DNA from: Membranipora membranacea
Lineage: Eukaryota > Bryozoa > Gymnolaemata > Cheilostomatida > Membraniporidae
Length of the DNA: 64,000 nucleotides
Assembly (NCBI GenBank): GCA_914767715.1
Contig: OU612065.1
Span: 20,336,001 to 20,400,000, forward strand
Direction: 5' to 3'
Position numbers and translations under genes: made by a program. Shown in pieces: positions 50,952 through 63,736 of this stretch (its first letter is position 1; each line of letters opens with the position of its first letter). Below the pieces are notes generated by a model. It saw only the letters and a list, made by a program, of their open reading frames with translations. It was not told the origin of the DNA and did not search any database.

Positions 50952-53900
50952 ATGTATAACGGAATTGGACTACAGACTGCAAGGGGTAGTGGAACCAATG
51001 GTTATGTTCAGAAGAATTTGGGTGCCATTAGATATCATAAAGACAAAGTAAGGAATGCTCTCACAAGCATTGTTAGAGTGTACTAACAATTTTAAAATGT
51101 AATTTGAGCTTAATCATAGTTGACTATTCTATGATAATCCACTTCAGCAGTGAAATCAGATGTAGGCTGATTTCAAAGACACTTGTTTGGTTGTACATGT
51201 AGTATATAAATCTAGCTAGATGAAGAATGATCCATAACTTTTAATTTTTAGTCAAGTTATAAAACAGAGGCTCAGCTTCAAAAACTGGATGAGGGAATCA
51301 ACAAAGGACCAAATCTAGAGATCTTACTTCATGAAAAGAAAAGGAAGGTTGAGCTGAAATGTCTGGAAATGCAGGAACTGATGGAGGAGCAAGGGTAGGC
51401 AAATCATCGTCCTATCCCATGCCATCAAGTCATTGTCATGATCATATGTGAATAATATAAAATTCCTCTCAAGGAGTCGAGGACCTAATCTAGAGATTGA
51501 ATGCCATATTTGGGTGCAGTTAATCAAATTTACATCTATTCCTACATCTGCATCTTTTTTTTTGGCGGATTGGAATCATTGCCACCGCAGTACACCCCTG
51601 TTGATTGGTGTTCGTCTTGATAACATTGTATTTGTATCAAATATTGTGCATTAAAGCATCCATGAAATTAAGACTGTGACTATCAATGATGTTTCCCCAG
51701 CTGATCAGCTTCAAAACGGGCCCAACATTGACCCTACATTGACCCTCTAGGACCACCAGAAGCTGTGTTATGAGTCATTGAAGTCGACCCTTTCAATATT
51801 CGCTCGCGCGGTCAGAAAGCCTGGGTGTGAGGTCACATCAGGGTTTTTGACCAATATTTGACATTTTTTATATATGGAACTATTAAAGTGAAACCAACTT
51901 TTTTCCACCTAAAAATCAACGTTAATCTTTTTTAATTTTTTGCTTTGGGTTAATCTCTTTGATGACACGACCTATGTTGGATTACAACTCGCCTCATCCA
52001 ATTTTGTTGAAATAACATGAGTCAGAACTTTCTAATGGTAGACATATACGCAAAATGTATATTTATGACATCATATCCCCCTACGCAAGGCTTGCGAACG
52101 AGCGTCAGCGAGGCCTAACTTTGATAAGTCGTAACTTCAGTCTCGGTTGCCCAATTGAGCTGTTCTTAGGCTCGTTTTGAAGCTTATAAGCTGGAGCAGT
52201 CTCTCTGATTATTTTAAGCTTTATTTCATGGATGCTTTAAGATCTGTCCCCATGGCAATTTATATATAAGCGATATCATATAGTTGTTATATATAAGCTC
52301 AACATCATGCAACAGTGTGATGTATGGCTAGACAATACCTACTCACTCCTAAACTAGCTGAGCAAAACCTTAGCTGTTATTTACTCCTCTAGGATAGCTA
52401 TGGTTGGCCTTGTACATTTTGTTGATGCTTGTTTACAAATTTATTGAAGCTATGAGGACTCGGAGATTACAGAGAAGGTATCCATGTTTAGACAGATGTT
52501 ACTCGAGAAGGAGGAGAATTCTGGGATAGCTCCTGTATTCGATGAAGCAGGCAGACCAGTGTATGTAGATATACTGAATGAGTTTTTGAATATTATTTGG
52601 CATGCAGATTGACCAAAGTAAATAGCATCATGCTTACAACAGTCATGTATCAAATAAAATGTTTAATGGATGCATGAAGAGACGTATGAAGGGTAGATGA
52701 ACCATGCATGAACCGGCACATATCAAACATTCAACTTATTCAGTCTCAATTTTGTAGACTTTTTATTATGCAAAATTTACTGAACCAATAACCCAATCAC
52801 ATCAGGTATGCATGGCTGTTATCATCTCATTCTAGTACTAAAGACACTCATCAACTGGCGGAGGCAAACAGGGAAAAGAATGCCAAGATCAGGGAAGCCT
52901 TTGGTCTCAGCGAGTTTTATGTGGATGGCTCTTCGCTCGACCCTAATAGAAAGCACAAAGAACTAGAAGCAAAGGCTAAGCAAATGGTCCAAACAAAGTA
53001 CAAGTAAGTTCTTAGATTCAATGCCACACTGCTTGCAGATCGACTCTGCGATATGGGTCTCTCTGCACCGTAGCGACAATGCCACAAACTGGCCCAATTG
53101 ACCTAATTACCCTTTGCTTATAAAAGCTAAGTTTAATCCAGTTCAGGTGGGGTGACTTTTCTGTTTGAGAACTCAAGCATATTTGAGTTAGTTCAGTCGC
53201 TTGATTGGTGCACATGCGCTAAGTGATTCAATGCATCACTGTCTATTTCTCCTTGATTTACCCCTGCATTTCATTTTATGTGTCTGCCAGGTTGATACTT
53301 GGACTTGGTCTCATTACTCTCATTCATTGGATCAACACTAATTTTTAATTTGTAGGTTTAGATAAGAGAACGGGCTCATTTCCATTACTATGTATTTGTG
53401 TGTTTTTTAGAATGGAACTGTATACAATATTGTATTTGTAGTATAATAATGAGTGACACTGAAAATGACGACAAAAAGTCTAAAAAAAAGAAAAAGAAAA
53501 GAGCAAAGAGGTGAGGCATTATGTTGACATTGGGGATCAGTATTTGAATCAACGGTTGTGGAAAAATCAAATGAAACCATCTGAAAAATATCAAACGATT
53601 TTGGTTAGCAGTTTTTAGTTTACTGGTTTTGTGAGTTATTATAGTGATTAAGGAGCTGAAGAAACTCACATCTTTTTTTTGGGTCAAGCTGTTCTTAAAA
53701 AGTAAGTGGTGTTGATTGATAAGGAGAAAGTTGTCCTCTCATATGTTCTTAATATCCATGAGTAGACAACTACTAATCTCCCTGCTGCTAGGCTTACAAA
53801 AGAGTGGAGTGTAAAAAGCAGTGACCAGACACACAGCATCATCATGTGCTGTCTTTTATTTATTCTGTAGCGAGTCGAGTAGCAGCTCGAGTAGCAGTAG

Positions 53901-56900
53901 TTCAGAATCAAGCAGCTCAGGTAGCGATTCTGAAGAAGATGAATCGGGAAAAAAGAAGAAAAAGAAATCTAAACCGTAAGAGCTTTTAGATTTATATAAT
54001 ATATATATATAAATATATTAGTGATGTGAAGATTTACAGATGGGCTGTAGAATAAGAAGTTACATGCATGATCTGCTCCTACATTGTTTGCCTAAGTCAT
54101 TTGTCGTATACTACTCAATGTATTTTGACCCATTGACAAAATGTGTACATGAAACCTCTTTTCACATAGTTAATATAGCAATAACAAGATTTTGTCTAAA
54201 TTTAGGGTTATGGCCAGTGTAATCAAAGCAGAACCCATTGTTCAGCGATCACCATCACCTCAAAGAAGGTCGGAGATAGATGACAGACGAAATGGTGACA
54301 GGAATCGCACCTCCAGGAAATCTCCAGATGAGAGAGAAAAACCAGATAAACACAGAAGCTCAAGGCGAGATGAATCTCGTGATGGTGATCATAGAAAATC
54401 CAAGCGCGACCAAAAAAGACAGTCAAAAAGTGAATCTGCATCGCCACCTAGAAAAAGCAGACGGGTTTCATCCTCACCTCCAAGAAAAGCTTCAAGGGGT
54501 TCGCCTGAGCGCAGGTCAAGGCGGGAATCACCCGATAGAAAACCTGAACGTGACTCTGGCAGGCGTTCCAAACATGACTCTAAATCACCTGTTAGGAAAT
54601 CTAAACGGGCTGAAAGAGACTCTAGATCCCCTATTGGAAGAGGAAAAGATAAATCTCCTCAGAGAAGGGCAAGTCGCAGGTCTAGAAGCCCTGAGGTCCC
54701 CAAACAGAAATCAAGAAAGGATGACTCCCAATCTCCCAAAAGGGATAGACGGAGAAGAGAGTCACCTCCACAGAAAACCAAACAACCCTCCGAATCACCA
54801 CCGAGAAGGTCAAGAAAAGATTCTGGTTCACCCAGAAAAATGAGTAAGCGCAAGTCACCGTCACCCATGAGATCGAAGGTGAAAAGGGAACCCAGATCAC
54901 CCAGTGCTGAGTCACCACCGCGTCGCAGAAAGTCTCGTCATGAGTCTAGATCTCCTGTCAGAAAGCAAGAGAAAAAACTTACCAAATCTCCTGTTAGACA
55001 GTCAAGAAGACGAAGTCCAAGCCCGACTCCCTCCCCACCGAGGCGGAAACGTGCGAGCCCCACATCTAAGAGAAGATCCCCTGACTCCTCACAATCCCCA
55101 CCGAGAAAGCCGGAGAGGCAGAGATCTCCACCAAGGAGACAAAGTCGTAGATCTCGTGAGCAAAAATCAAGGCAGTCAGTATCTCCACCCAGGAGAGAGA
55201 ACAGAAGAACATCACCACAAAGAAGAGTGAGGGACAGGTCAGGATCACCACCTAGAAGGCAACGTAGAGATGCTAGCCCACCCAGGCGATTCAGACGTGA
55301 CTCCCCATCACCTGCTAGTAAGTCACGTAGATCCCCATCGCCTACAAAGAATGACCGAAAAGTGTCGAGGTCACCTCAGAGAAAATCAAGGAGAGGCTCT
55401 CCAGCACCTCAAAAGAGAGCGTCGTCTTATTCTCCCTCACCAAGAAAGGGAAGGAAAATGTCACATTCCCCTCCCAGGAAATCCAGGAGCAGTTCTTCAT
55501 CTGGCAGTTCTTCAGGTGGTTCTCCCTCCCCCGCAAGAAAATCCCGTTCTCCACCTCCCAGGAAATCACAAGAAAGTTCAGTTGCTTCATCAAGAAAGCC
55601 CTCACATGACAGCTCAGCCGCTCATTCCCAACGAAGTTCCAAGTCCAAAACCTCTCCAGAGAAGAAAAAGTGAGTAAAACATGATAGTGTTTCATTGTAA
55701 TGCGATAGGAGCTACACACCTGTTGACTACCTTAACCCCCCCCCCCCCCCCCCCCCCCCCGAACCACAACGTGATGCGTCAAAGAAAAGTTCAATAAAAT
55801 ACCAATACCTTTGCTTACATCTCCATCTTTTCCTACACTCTCATCTTTTCTTCTATTTCCAAATGAAATGATTTCAACAGACTTGCAGACCTCATATAGA
55901 ATACTCAGGTGAATAAGACTGTCATTTCACGCAGTCCTAAAAAGTGATAATTATGCACAGCCAACATTTACTCAGCTGCATTACTTCAAATTATAAGCTC
56001 CCAAATTAGCTAGCAAAACATGGTGCTAGCTAACTTAAAGTAACCCTCAGATTAGCTAAGCTATGCTTATTACTAAATTGCATTGTTTAAGATGGCTATC
56101 ATGTGATATGCGATATGAATTCTATAACTCAGGAGAGGTTCACGATCTCAGAGCACAGCGAGCAGTGGATCTGGTAGTGATTCTGGGAAGTCTGGTAGTG
56201 AGAGTGATTCTGGATCAGGAAGTTCGTCATCAGAGAAAGAATCATCCAGGTCTCCATCTCCTTCTGCTAAACGGTACGCCTGAGTTATTATGTGGCAGAG
56301 ATTTTCTTTTTTTGCTAGATATCTAATTAATCAGTATCTTTCCGCAATGCTTTTCATAAAATATGTAACATTACCTCTGCCTTAGAAGAGTAGGTGATTT
56401 AATAGGTTTGGAAAAAACCTGTTCATTCAGGCAGCATGTTACCCAAATTCCAGTATTCCAGTTTGGCTGAATGATCATAGATCATACTTAGAACTGCTGG
56501 GCATATTCTTACTGCATTTTGGGTGTAAATTATAAACACCCCAAACCCAAGATATTTGAACCGAACCATTTACTGGAAAGTTACTATTTTCCAAATGATC
56601 ATATGATATTTGCCATTTTGGTATTTATAATTTCAGGAAGCAATCGTCAGGCTCTAGGAGCAGTTCAGGGTCTAGCTCTGCATCATCAAAGAGCAAGTCA
56701 AGATCACCTGTGAAAAAGGCTAAATCTCCATCTCCTAGACGAAGGTCACCGCCTCCAAGAAACAGGTCAAGGTCGCCTGGAAGAAGATCACCGCCTAGAA
56801 GACGATCTCCAGCCAGAAGGAGGTCACCACCAAGGAGATCCCCCTCACCTAGGAGAAGGTGAGAACCTGAATTTGTATGCATTCCGCAGTTTAAAAAGAC

Positions 56901-57113
56901 TCAACTTTTTACTCTCAACAAACTCAAAGCAAACATAAATGTTTTTTTATTTTGAGAAGAAAAAACCTATTGAGTTATTAATTTATTTAGTCAATGAAAA
57001 TATCCCGCTCAACAATTATACCCATACCACTATTTACATATTGTACTATTTGTTCTGACAGGCGTAGTCGCAGCAGAAGCCCAAGGCGCAGGTATTCACC
57101 CCGTAGGAGGTGA
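50952..57113 (+). CDS. SRRM2: Serine/arginine repetitive matrix protein 2 (Cwc21/SRm300 type)
   Basis: This spliceosomal protein contacts the catalytic core through its Cwc21 segment. Exons: 50952-51047, 51252-51394, 52450-52560, 52836-53003, 53442-53510, 53871-53975, 54206-55669, 56133-56273, 56637-56858, 57062-57113; about 856 residues. The N terminus [20 protein letters not shown] is the diagnostic Cwc21/SRRM2 start. The cwf21 domain (about residues 45-100) has [12 protein letters not shown] and [24 protein letters not shown] follows, matching the vertebrate protein. After lysine and serine runs, a large RS/SP-rich tail (exon 54206-55669 and later) is made of RRSPSP and RKSR repeats and ends in YSPRRR. 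At 55669 reading through would give a stop at once, so the gtgagt donor there is used to reach the next RS exon. Human SRRM2 is far longer. The 53442 exon is the least certain. Confidence 0.95.
53025..53235 (+). repeat. Dispersed repeat family B, copy in an SRRM2 intron
   Basis: The segment starting ctgcttgcagatcgactctg, then tctctctgcaccgtagcgaca.tgccacaaa, and ending near gattggtgcacatgcgc..agtgat is repeated at about 62153-62298 with the same order of blocks. Confidence 0.75.
55735..55760 (+). repeat. Poly-C tract in an SRRM2 intron
   Basis: About 24 consecutive C residues lie 70 bp after a splice donor. Shorter C-rich runs occur at about 4478-4491 and 13506-13531. Lengths of such runs are prone to sequencing error. 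Confidence 0.9.
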
Positions 57114-57850
57114 GGGTGTTCGTCCTTGGTAATATCTACGGGTGCTTGAACGACAGAAGATGTTACAATGGGCTATACTACTTCCATATGAGTGTAATAT
57201 GAAAAACAGAAGTTCAAGTATAATCAGTATATACATAATGTGTAATGTAGAAGAAAGCTGCTCAATCTACCTCTCTACAACTGAATTAAGATGCCTACAT
57301 CAGGTTAGATCCAATAAGCTGCATTAGGAGTTGCTGCCCCTCTAACTGCCAGTGATTACCTGGAAATGCTCGCATATAGAATCCAGCTCGATCTATAAGG
57401 ACTAAAGGATAAGGTATTGTGATTGGAATTCCTAGAGTATGGTTCTATTAAATTTTTTCATTTGCTTACAAGTTACAATACAAAGAGACGTTTATTGTAC
57501 ATACTACATAGTTGGTCTGGGTGTTCTCAATTTGGTACGATGTTATATTCACATGTATATATTCATTTTTTATTATGACTGGATCTTGTCCAATGTCTTT
57601 AAATGTTACAAACAGTGAGAAATGATTTTCTAATGTTATCAGTGTTCAATATTGATGTGTTGTTGTATCTTTGGAAAATCAACATATTGACGTACCATCA
57701 CTTGGTAACATTGTTCTGATGTCCTGTGGATATCTTAGTAATAATCCCATCACTAATTAACTGTACATGATTATTTGATAATTATAAATAAATTGAAAAA
57801 AATGCTGATCTTGTGTCAATAGCACCAACATCGCCGCTTGTTACGTCACA
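57114..57850. other. Convergent 3' region of SRRM2 and TRAPPC4
   Basis: The SRRM2 signal AATAAA at 57787-57792 lies 60 bp before the TRAPPC4 stop. The complement of a signal for TRAPPC4 lies at 57569-57574, inside the SRRM2 3' UTR, so the two transcripts probably overlap. A reversed copy of repeat family A lies at about 57290-57350. Confidence 0.5.
57290..57352 (-). repeat. Dispersed repeat family A, reversed copy
   Basis: On the minus strand this reads agaggggcagcaactcc, then taatgcagcttattggat. It matches the copy at 22240-22280 (agagggagcaactcc, aaatgcaggcaaattggat) with a few changes. Confidence 0.65.
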
Positions 57851-59810
57851 CTACATAGCTAAGCTCTGTGTCTTCTCAAATTGATCCAGGGAAATCTTTA
57901 GATTTTCATCAAATAGGTCACATCTACAAGATATAAATATGAGGCATTATCTGCACTGTAACGTTTTCCCTGTGATAAGCTCATAGACGCTTTTTTTCGT
58001 TAATGCAGCATATTTCCAATGGATTACAACTTTATAGCTAAATGGCCCTCTGACAGCACCAGTGATCCGGAAAGATTCTATCATAGTTGGTATTATCTTT
58101 TCTTGCAAGGTAGTGACTAAGACAGGTTGATGTTCCAATAATCTTATGGACAACGACACTTACCTGATGGGCATGTCTATGGAGTAGTACGGATTTTTAA
58201 GAGCATAGTCTGAATACAGTTCATATAACCTTTTCAGTAATGTATCAACATAGGCATGCTTTGGGTCTGTGATTACCATGAACTTTATACCTGAAAATTA
58301 TAAATATCAAATACTTTATTTGCTAACGAATGCTTATGTACTGGTCCAAGCTGTATGAATCAGGTGAGTAGCACAACTCTCTATTTTATGTTTTAAAGGC
58401 ACAGACATGTCACACTGGTGATGAAGGTCCCTAGTCTGTGACCATCCCGAATGCCGGAAATAGAATATATAAACTTTTGGGGTTATAATTATATTGATTT
58501 AATCATGCTCTATCAAGCAGAGATATACTTGGATTAGAAAGAAGAGAGCAGACAACTACCTTTGAGTGTTATGAATATCAGTAGGGATATAAGGTGATTG
58601 CTGCAAAAGCTCACTAACAGATAGGATTTTGTAGGACTGAGATGGATTGGTTTCATACAATTTGCCAACTTAGCACAGTCCATCGTGTTCCGAGTTATGG
58701 TTATTCATTGCTTATTTTGGTGACATTTTAACACTTAGATTTATTGCAGTGAAATGGTATATTGTACCTGTTAGAGTCTGTCTACAATGGAGTTTAAAAG
58801 TATCTGCTTCTAATATCTGAATTCCGGAGGATCTGTCTTCTGGTGATAGCTGACATCCGAAAGCAAATAAGCTGAAATGGCAAAAGGTCAAATTAGTCAA
58901 TTTTGTTGAATATCGCACTTTCACACAGCGTTTGATTATGAGACTGTAGGTTAGGCTCTAAATATTCAAGACATAATGACCTCAAAGATAAGTTTTGGCC
59001 ATAGCTGTGACATCACGATGATAACACAACCCCATTGTGTACATTACCTGAACAAAACTTTACTGAATTCAATCAACATCATTGTCTATGCTGCCTATAT
59101 TAAACTTCAGTTTCCTGTGCTGACAATTTCGTGATGATCACAACCAGGGATTCCAAGCTTTCCGTTTCAGAAGTTAATTGGTAGCATTGATAGTCGATTA
59201 TTACTTACGAATGGAACATACTAGCTAACATAATCTTCTCATTGATTGTGGGCTTGAGTCTGCCAAATTTAAGGCTAATCGGATAGTTATTCTGATTATT
59301 GATATATTCTCTGGCTCCTTCTCCGTTATCCTCGAACACACAGCCTCTCACTGCTCGGCCGTTCGCTGCTAGCAGATAATGTCCAACTAAAAAACAGACA
59401 TGCATTGATATCTTACCCAAGTACATTGACAACCTGGCAAAACAACCGATTTTTTGGAATTTCAGACAATGAAGGTAATTTGATGGCACAACCAAAAACA
59501 ATAGAAAGGCCAATAGATAAGGAAAAGTATCTTGGTCTATTGAAAGAAACAGCAAACAAACAATAATGAAAAGGCAGAAGAAAACATCACATTACAGCAC
59601 CTGCTAGTTATAACAGAGAAAAATCACATACTCACCTTTTATACCATCTCTTGCACCAAAGTCAACAGTCAGCTTCTCATCAAATACTTTGAGAACAATC
59701 TCTAAAGGATAACTGAAGGTCTTTTCTACATCTGTTTTTGGTACAAGGTAATCAAGATCGTATATCAAACTACCTCCTCGACTCACTATATAGACCGAGT
59801 ACACAACCAT
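57851..59810 (-). CDS. TRAPPC4: Trafficking protein particle complex subunit 4 (synbindin)
   Basis: TRAPPC4 is a core subunit of the TRAPP vesicle-tethering complex, which acts as a Rab1 exchange factor at the ER-Golgi border. Exons in transcript order: 59636-59810, 59209-59386, 58768-58871, 58164-58290, 57851-57923. They give 218 residues; human has 219. The longin/SNARE-like fold is recognisable: [121 protein letters not shown], and ELFD-like CDLFDENLK near the end. All phases join. The start at 59810 matches the family N terminus; an in-frame ATG at 59855 would add 15 residues and is less likely. The gene is convergent with SRRM2. Confidence 0.97.
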
Positions 59811-60169
59811 AGTTGTGATTGGTGTGCTAGGCCTCTGTTGTTTTGTAGTGTCCAACAGCGTGTGAGTAAGGTTTTTCAGAGTGGGAATAAGTCGAATTGT
59901 GAGATCGTCTTAAGTATACAAACAAGTGATTCTCTACAACTACAAGTAAAAAAAAGGTGAATTGTTTACCAATGCATTACCAGTATCAGTATTCAGGTTC
60001 ATATAGGCATATTGAAGGTTACACGCCAACAAGAAGGACTATATACATAGTTTGCTCTCACTGCTGATGAAATCCCATAGGTTCGATGGCCGCCCAATTG
60101 ATGTAAATATTGTGTGAGGCGAAAAACACGTTGTAGAAGAGGGGATTGATTAGGTATCCTATATGTATT

Positions 60170-60255
60170 AGTTGGTGCGATTCTAGTAGTTGAGTGCCCC
60201 GGTGGTCACATAATCTTGACCACAGGGGCACTCAACCACTAGACTGGCACCAACT
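60170..60255. repeat. Long near-perfect foldback hairpin
   Basis: Arms 60170-60208 and 60217-60255 pair at 35 of 39 positions around an 8-nt loop. It is the longest and best hairpin in the window, 86 nt overall. It lies about 360 bp upstream of the TRAPPC4 start codon, in intergenic DNA. Confidence 0.9.
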
Positions 60256-61647
60256 GCAGTGAGGCTGTTTTGTGCAAGGTTTATATATATATATCATTTC
60301 CACCTTAATCCATTCACTTCACTGTATCAACTGCTATCATATGGCAAAAAGTCACCCTTACCTAGCCAAGATTACAATGAATTTGAGGTTTAATCTTTTT
60401 TGATTGATATTATATCACCCTCAATCTTATAGCCATTTATTTTATTATTACAGTAACAGCAAATAAGTAGCTACAAGTACAATTAATACAATGTCATGAT
60501 GATGATCCCTCTAGAGAGGGCTAGAGTCAAACTATGGTGTTAGGGAGACCTCTAACCCCACGGTCAAACAAAGGAGTCAACTCAGCATTGGTTAGACATT
60601 GTCAGCTCTGACCCAGGTTTTACAGAAGGACTGTGCATTAACCATCAAAATAAAATTTGAACTGTTTGTGGGTACACACAAACTCTTTTCCTTCTGTTTT
60701 GCCTAATTTATTGGCTGAGGTGCTAAAATTAATCATAGGTTTCTAGTTGGGGGTACTGCCAGAAAACACTATCAACAATAGATCTATGGCAATGGCCTTC
60801 ACTCAAGACCTAAATTATTAGATAAAAGAGATAGGAATGTTTTAACTATTCTGTGACCTTATATCTCAAGCTCCGCCTCTTTTAAAAATACTTCTCAGGG
60901 GCAACAAATTTGAAGATTCTGATTGGTCATATTTTGTGATATTGATTTTAGGGGTGTGACTTGTGTCACTAATCGCCATATTTGCTGAAACTGACAGCGT
61001 CCATCTCAGGTAAACCTGCTCATCATCTATTCGAGGCAATCCCCCTTATTATTTACAAACATAACCATGCCTCATTGTTTGAATGGCTCATTCACACATT
61101 GGTGGTTTTCATGACCGGAGGAGAATGTTGCTTCTGGCCCAAAATTTCACATGCCCTGGTGGAAAAGGTGATGACATCAAAAATTATTATGCTGATGATA
61201 ATTAAATATGATTTTATTATTATTTTGGAGACAATACATGCTCTAACTAACTTGAAAATGAAATACCATGAGCATTGCATTTGTTGTACAGACCTTCATC
61301 TGCTGAATATTACATTACAGCCTTAATAATGTCACCACCAGGCACCATCATATATAAAATTGTTATCATTATTATTCTGGAAAACAAAGTTCGTTGCATT
61401 TTTGCTGGTCTGGTGTGCTTATAAGTTATTAATTGTCTCTCCAAGTGATTATGGGTCTCTGGAGTGGGGGATCGGGTCATCAGTTAAAAACTACCACCTC
61501 ACTAATTGCAGAGATTGTGACCACTCCTTGATTGTGATCCATACGGTATATAAATTCTGAGAGGACACCCATTTATGAACGCTACGTTTGTTTATCAGTT
61601 CTGAAAGGACACATTGACCAGTCGCTAGCAACAGGTGCATGAAGACT

Positions 61648-61795
61648 CATAAGACGTGTTGTGGGGCAGTCTCGGGACATCATAGAGCAGTTTTAGTATG
61701 TCTTAGACGTTGTGAGGCAGTCTTGGGACGATGTAAGAAGTCTAAAGACGTTGTGAGGCAGTCTTGGGACGTTGTAAAACTGTCTTGAGGCCTAA
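61648..61795 (+). repeat. Imperfect tandem repeat with gacgttgtgaggcagtcttgggac unit
   Basis: Three copies of a gacgt.gtg.ggcagtct.gggac block begin at about 61653, 61706 and 61748, followed by a partial copy. The spacing is uneven (about 53 and 42 bp). Confidence 0.7.
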
Positions 61796-62152
61796 TACAT
61801 AGACCCATACCACAAACAAGAGACTCGGGTGGATATCAATACACCCGAACCTATGAAACTAATGTTATGGTCCTTTCAGCACTAGGTTAGTTTTGTAATG
61901 AAAAAAATTGCATAGATAGTAGGCTAGTAGTTTGACCAAAATAGCAAGATCCAGAGGGAAGTGATTTCGCTCAGGATCTTTACTATTTGTGATTGCAAGG
62001 ATTGGTATCAAAAAACCTTGCTAAACTAAATCTTATAAAAAAACTAGTTGTATGAAAACACTCCACAATGTTGTGTCTTTCAGAGAGAACTGGCCAATCC
62101 TTTGTTTTATCATACTATTTTTTTTTTAATTTTTAGGGATAGCAACCCATAC

Positions 62153-62298
62153 TGCTTGCAGATCGACTCTGAGATACACGTCTCTCTACACCGTAGTGAC
62201 AGTGCCACAAAGTTTTATTTTTGGAACTCGACACATTTTAATTAGTTAGCAAAGGATACCAACCTGAATTGATTGGTTGCACATGTGCAAAGTGATAG
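62153..62298 (+). repeat. Dispersed repeat family B, second copy
   Basis: ctgcttgcagatcgactctg, tctctctacaccgtagtgacagtgccacaaa and gattggttgcacatgtgcaaagtgat match the copy at 53025-53235 in order. The middle differs in length. Confidence 0.75.
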
Positions 62299-62707
62299 CA
62301 ACCTACCATTGAGGTATTTCAAATTGTCTGATAGTATTCATAACTTTTCCGCAAATGATCTCAATATAATATGGGTAAAATAGGAATATTAACGAGCAAA
62401 ACAGCTGAAAGGATTCGACTTCCAAAATTTGCAGGGAATAACCCCTGATAATGGTCACAAAATGCAAAGGTAGCCTTATATACAAGCAATGACATATAAA
62501 TTTGTAGGTATAGAAGTTTCAAACTAAGTGGGAAAGGCAACTTCAAGATTAGGTCAACTCACCTACCATTAAGACCTGTATAATAATCACATGATTACGG
62601 GTTGAGGACCCAGTTAACGGCCAAGATATGAATGCGATGACATGACAGATTTTTCTTTTTTTTACAGTTCAGTGGATACTCTGTGGTCAAACATCCAATG
62701 ACAAGAA

Positions 62708-63736
62708 ATGGCATCCACATCATCGAGTGGGGGCAATGATGCAGCTACTAAAAGTTTTCTTAATATGTTCTCTGAAGGACACAGGTATGCAGATTACGAT
62801 CAATGTACAAGTCACCTTATGCATAACACTTAGTACATTGGTGATCGTTGATACACCCTACCTTTTGAAACCTTTTCTTACCAAGTTTACCTTGAATGTA
62901 TTAAAAGGCGCAACCAGGGTTTCGCAGCAATGCAGTGCAGGGTAGTGCAATGCCAGTCTGCGCATGTGCGAACTGTTGAGGCATACGTTCGTCTCTGCAG
63001 CATAGGGCTTGAACTAATTCACCTAGTCTGAGTACCAAAATTGGGAAAACAATGGAAACCCATAATTTGGAAATATTTGGGCCTAAATGGAACACTGGTT
63101 TTGATATCTGATAACCTCGAACCCTGGGAGTTGCCTTTCTTGATGGAAGGTAGCGCCACCACTGTTGTGCTGCAGAGATAGACTATGTCACAAGGCTATC
63201 CTGCAAGCAGAATGGTGCAATGCAGCAATGGGTAGTAAAGAATGTGCTACGCAGCATCAGCTTTGTGCATGACGCAATGCCTAACTCAAAGTAGTTGCTG
63301 ACTCTTAGCTGAGTTATACTTCAGTTTAGAGGAGGTTCAAAGACAGTGCTATTATAATTATAAAGCACAGGCTAAATATTACAAGAATAGGAAATTGCTC
63401 TGTGATGTTCCATATTTGTTGAATTTGAGCAGCATTTTAGCACCTGATGGATGAAATGTTTAAGAAGAATTCTCACTGAATAATCATTCGAGTTAGATTC
63501 GGTCTTTTTTCCCTATGTATAAGGTGCAATCTGTTATCAATCGATGAGAAACCCTGGGTGCCCTTTAAATCATATATATCGACCTCTAAGCTATTAGTAA
63601 TTGGATTCCTGACTGATCATTTCAGGGTGCTGCCTTCATTCCCCATGCTTCCTGCTGTGTCTACTGTACCTAGTGCTGGAGCTGATATGCTGCTGGATGC
63701 TGAGAAAATTATAAAACACAAACAAGATATCATGAG
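62708..63736 (+). CDS. Unrecognised gene, 5' part only
   Basis: Two joined coding exons are visible: 62708-62784 and 63626-63736. The first has an acceptor 40 bp before its ATG and a gtatgc donor. The second has an acceptor (atcatttcag) and a gtatgt donor, both in matching phase (2). They encode about 62 residues: a short Ser/Gly-rich start (MASTSSSGGND), then SFLNMFSEGHR, a Pro-rich stretch (LPSFPMLPAVS) and a likely helix (DMLLDAEKIIKHKQDIMR). The gene continues beyond the window, and no further exon before 64000 is evident. I do not recognise the family. Confidence 0.6.
63131..63215 (-). repeat. Dispersed repeat family B, diverged reversed copy
   Basis: On the minus strand, ctgcttgcaggatagc..gtctatctctgcagcac..agtggtggcgc resembles the start of family B. 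It lies in the first intron of the last gene, and similar fragments (gcgcatgtgcg, cgtctctgcagca) occur at 62960-63005. Confidence 0.4.

Larger units (their letters stand above)
59811..62707. other. Divergent intergenic region, TRAPPC4 to the last gene
   Basis: About 2.9 kb contains the TRAPPC4 promoter, the 86-nt hairpin, a tandem repeat and a copy of family B. An acceptor (ttttttttacag) near 62667 marks the start of the exon that carries the next start codon. No coding exon is supported between. Confidence 0.5.

Noticed and set aside
53401..53441. Alternative acceptor for the SRRM2 exon at about 53410
   Set aside because: Using it in the required phase gives a stop codon at 53439-53441; the acceptor at 53441 keeps the frame open.
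54223..55719. Other long open frames on both strands across the RS exon, including one of 187 codons
   Set aside because: They overlap the SRRM2 RS-rich exon, whose frame continues in phase from upstream and downstream exons. Low-complexity sequence leaves the other frames open by composition.
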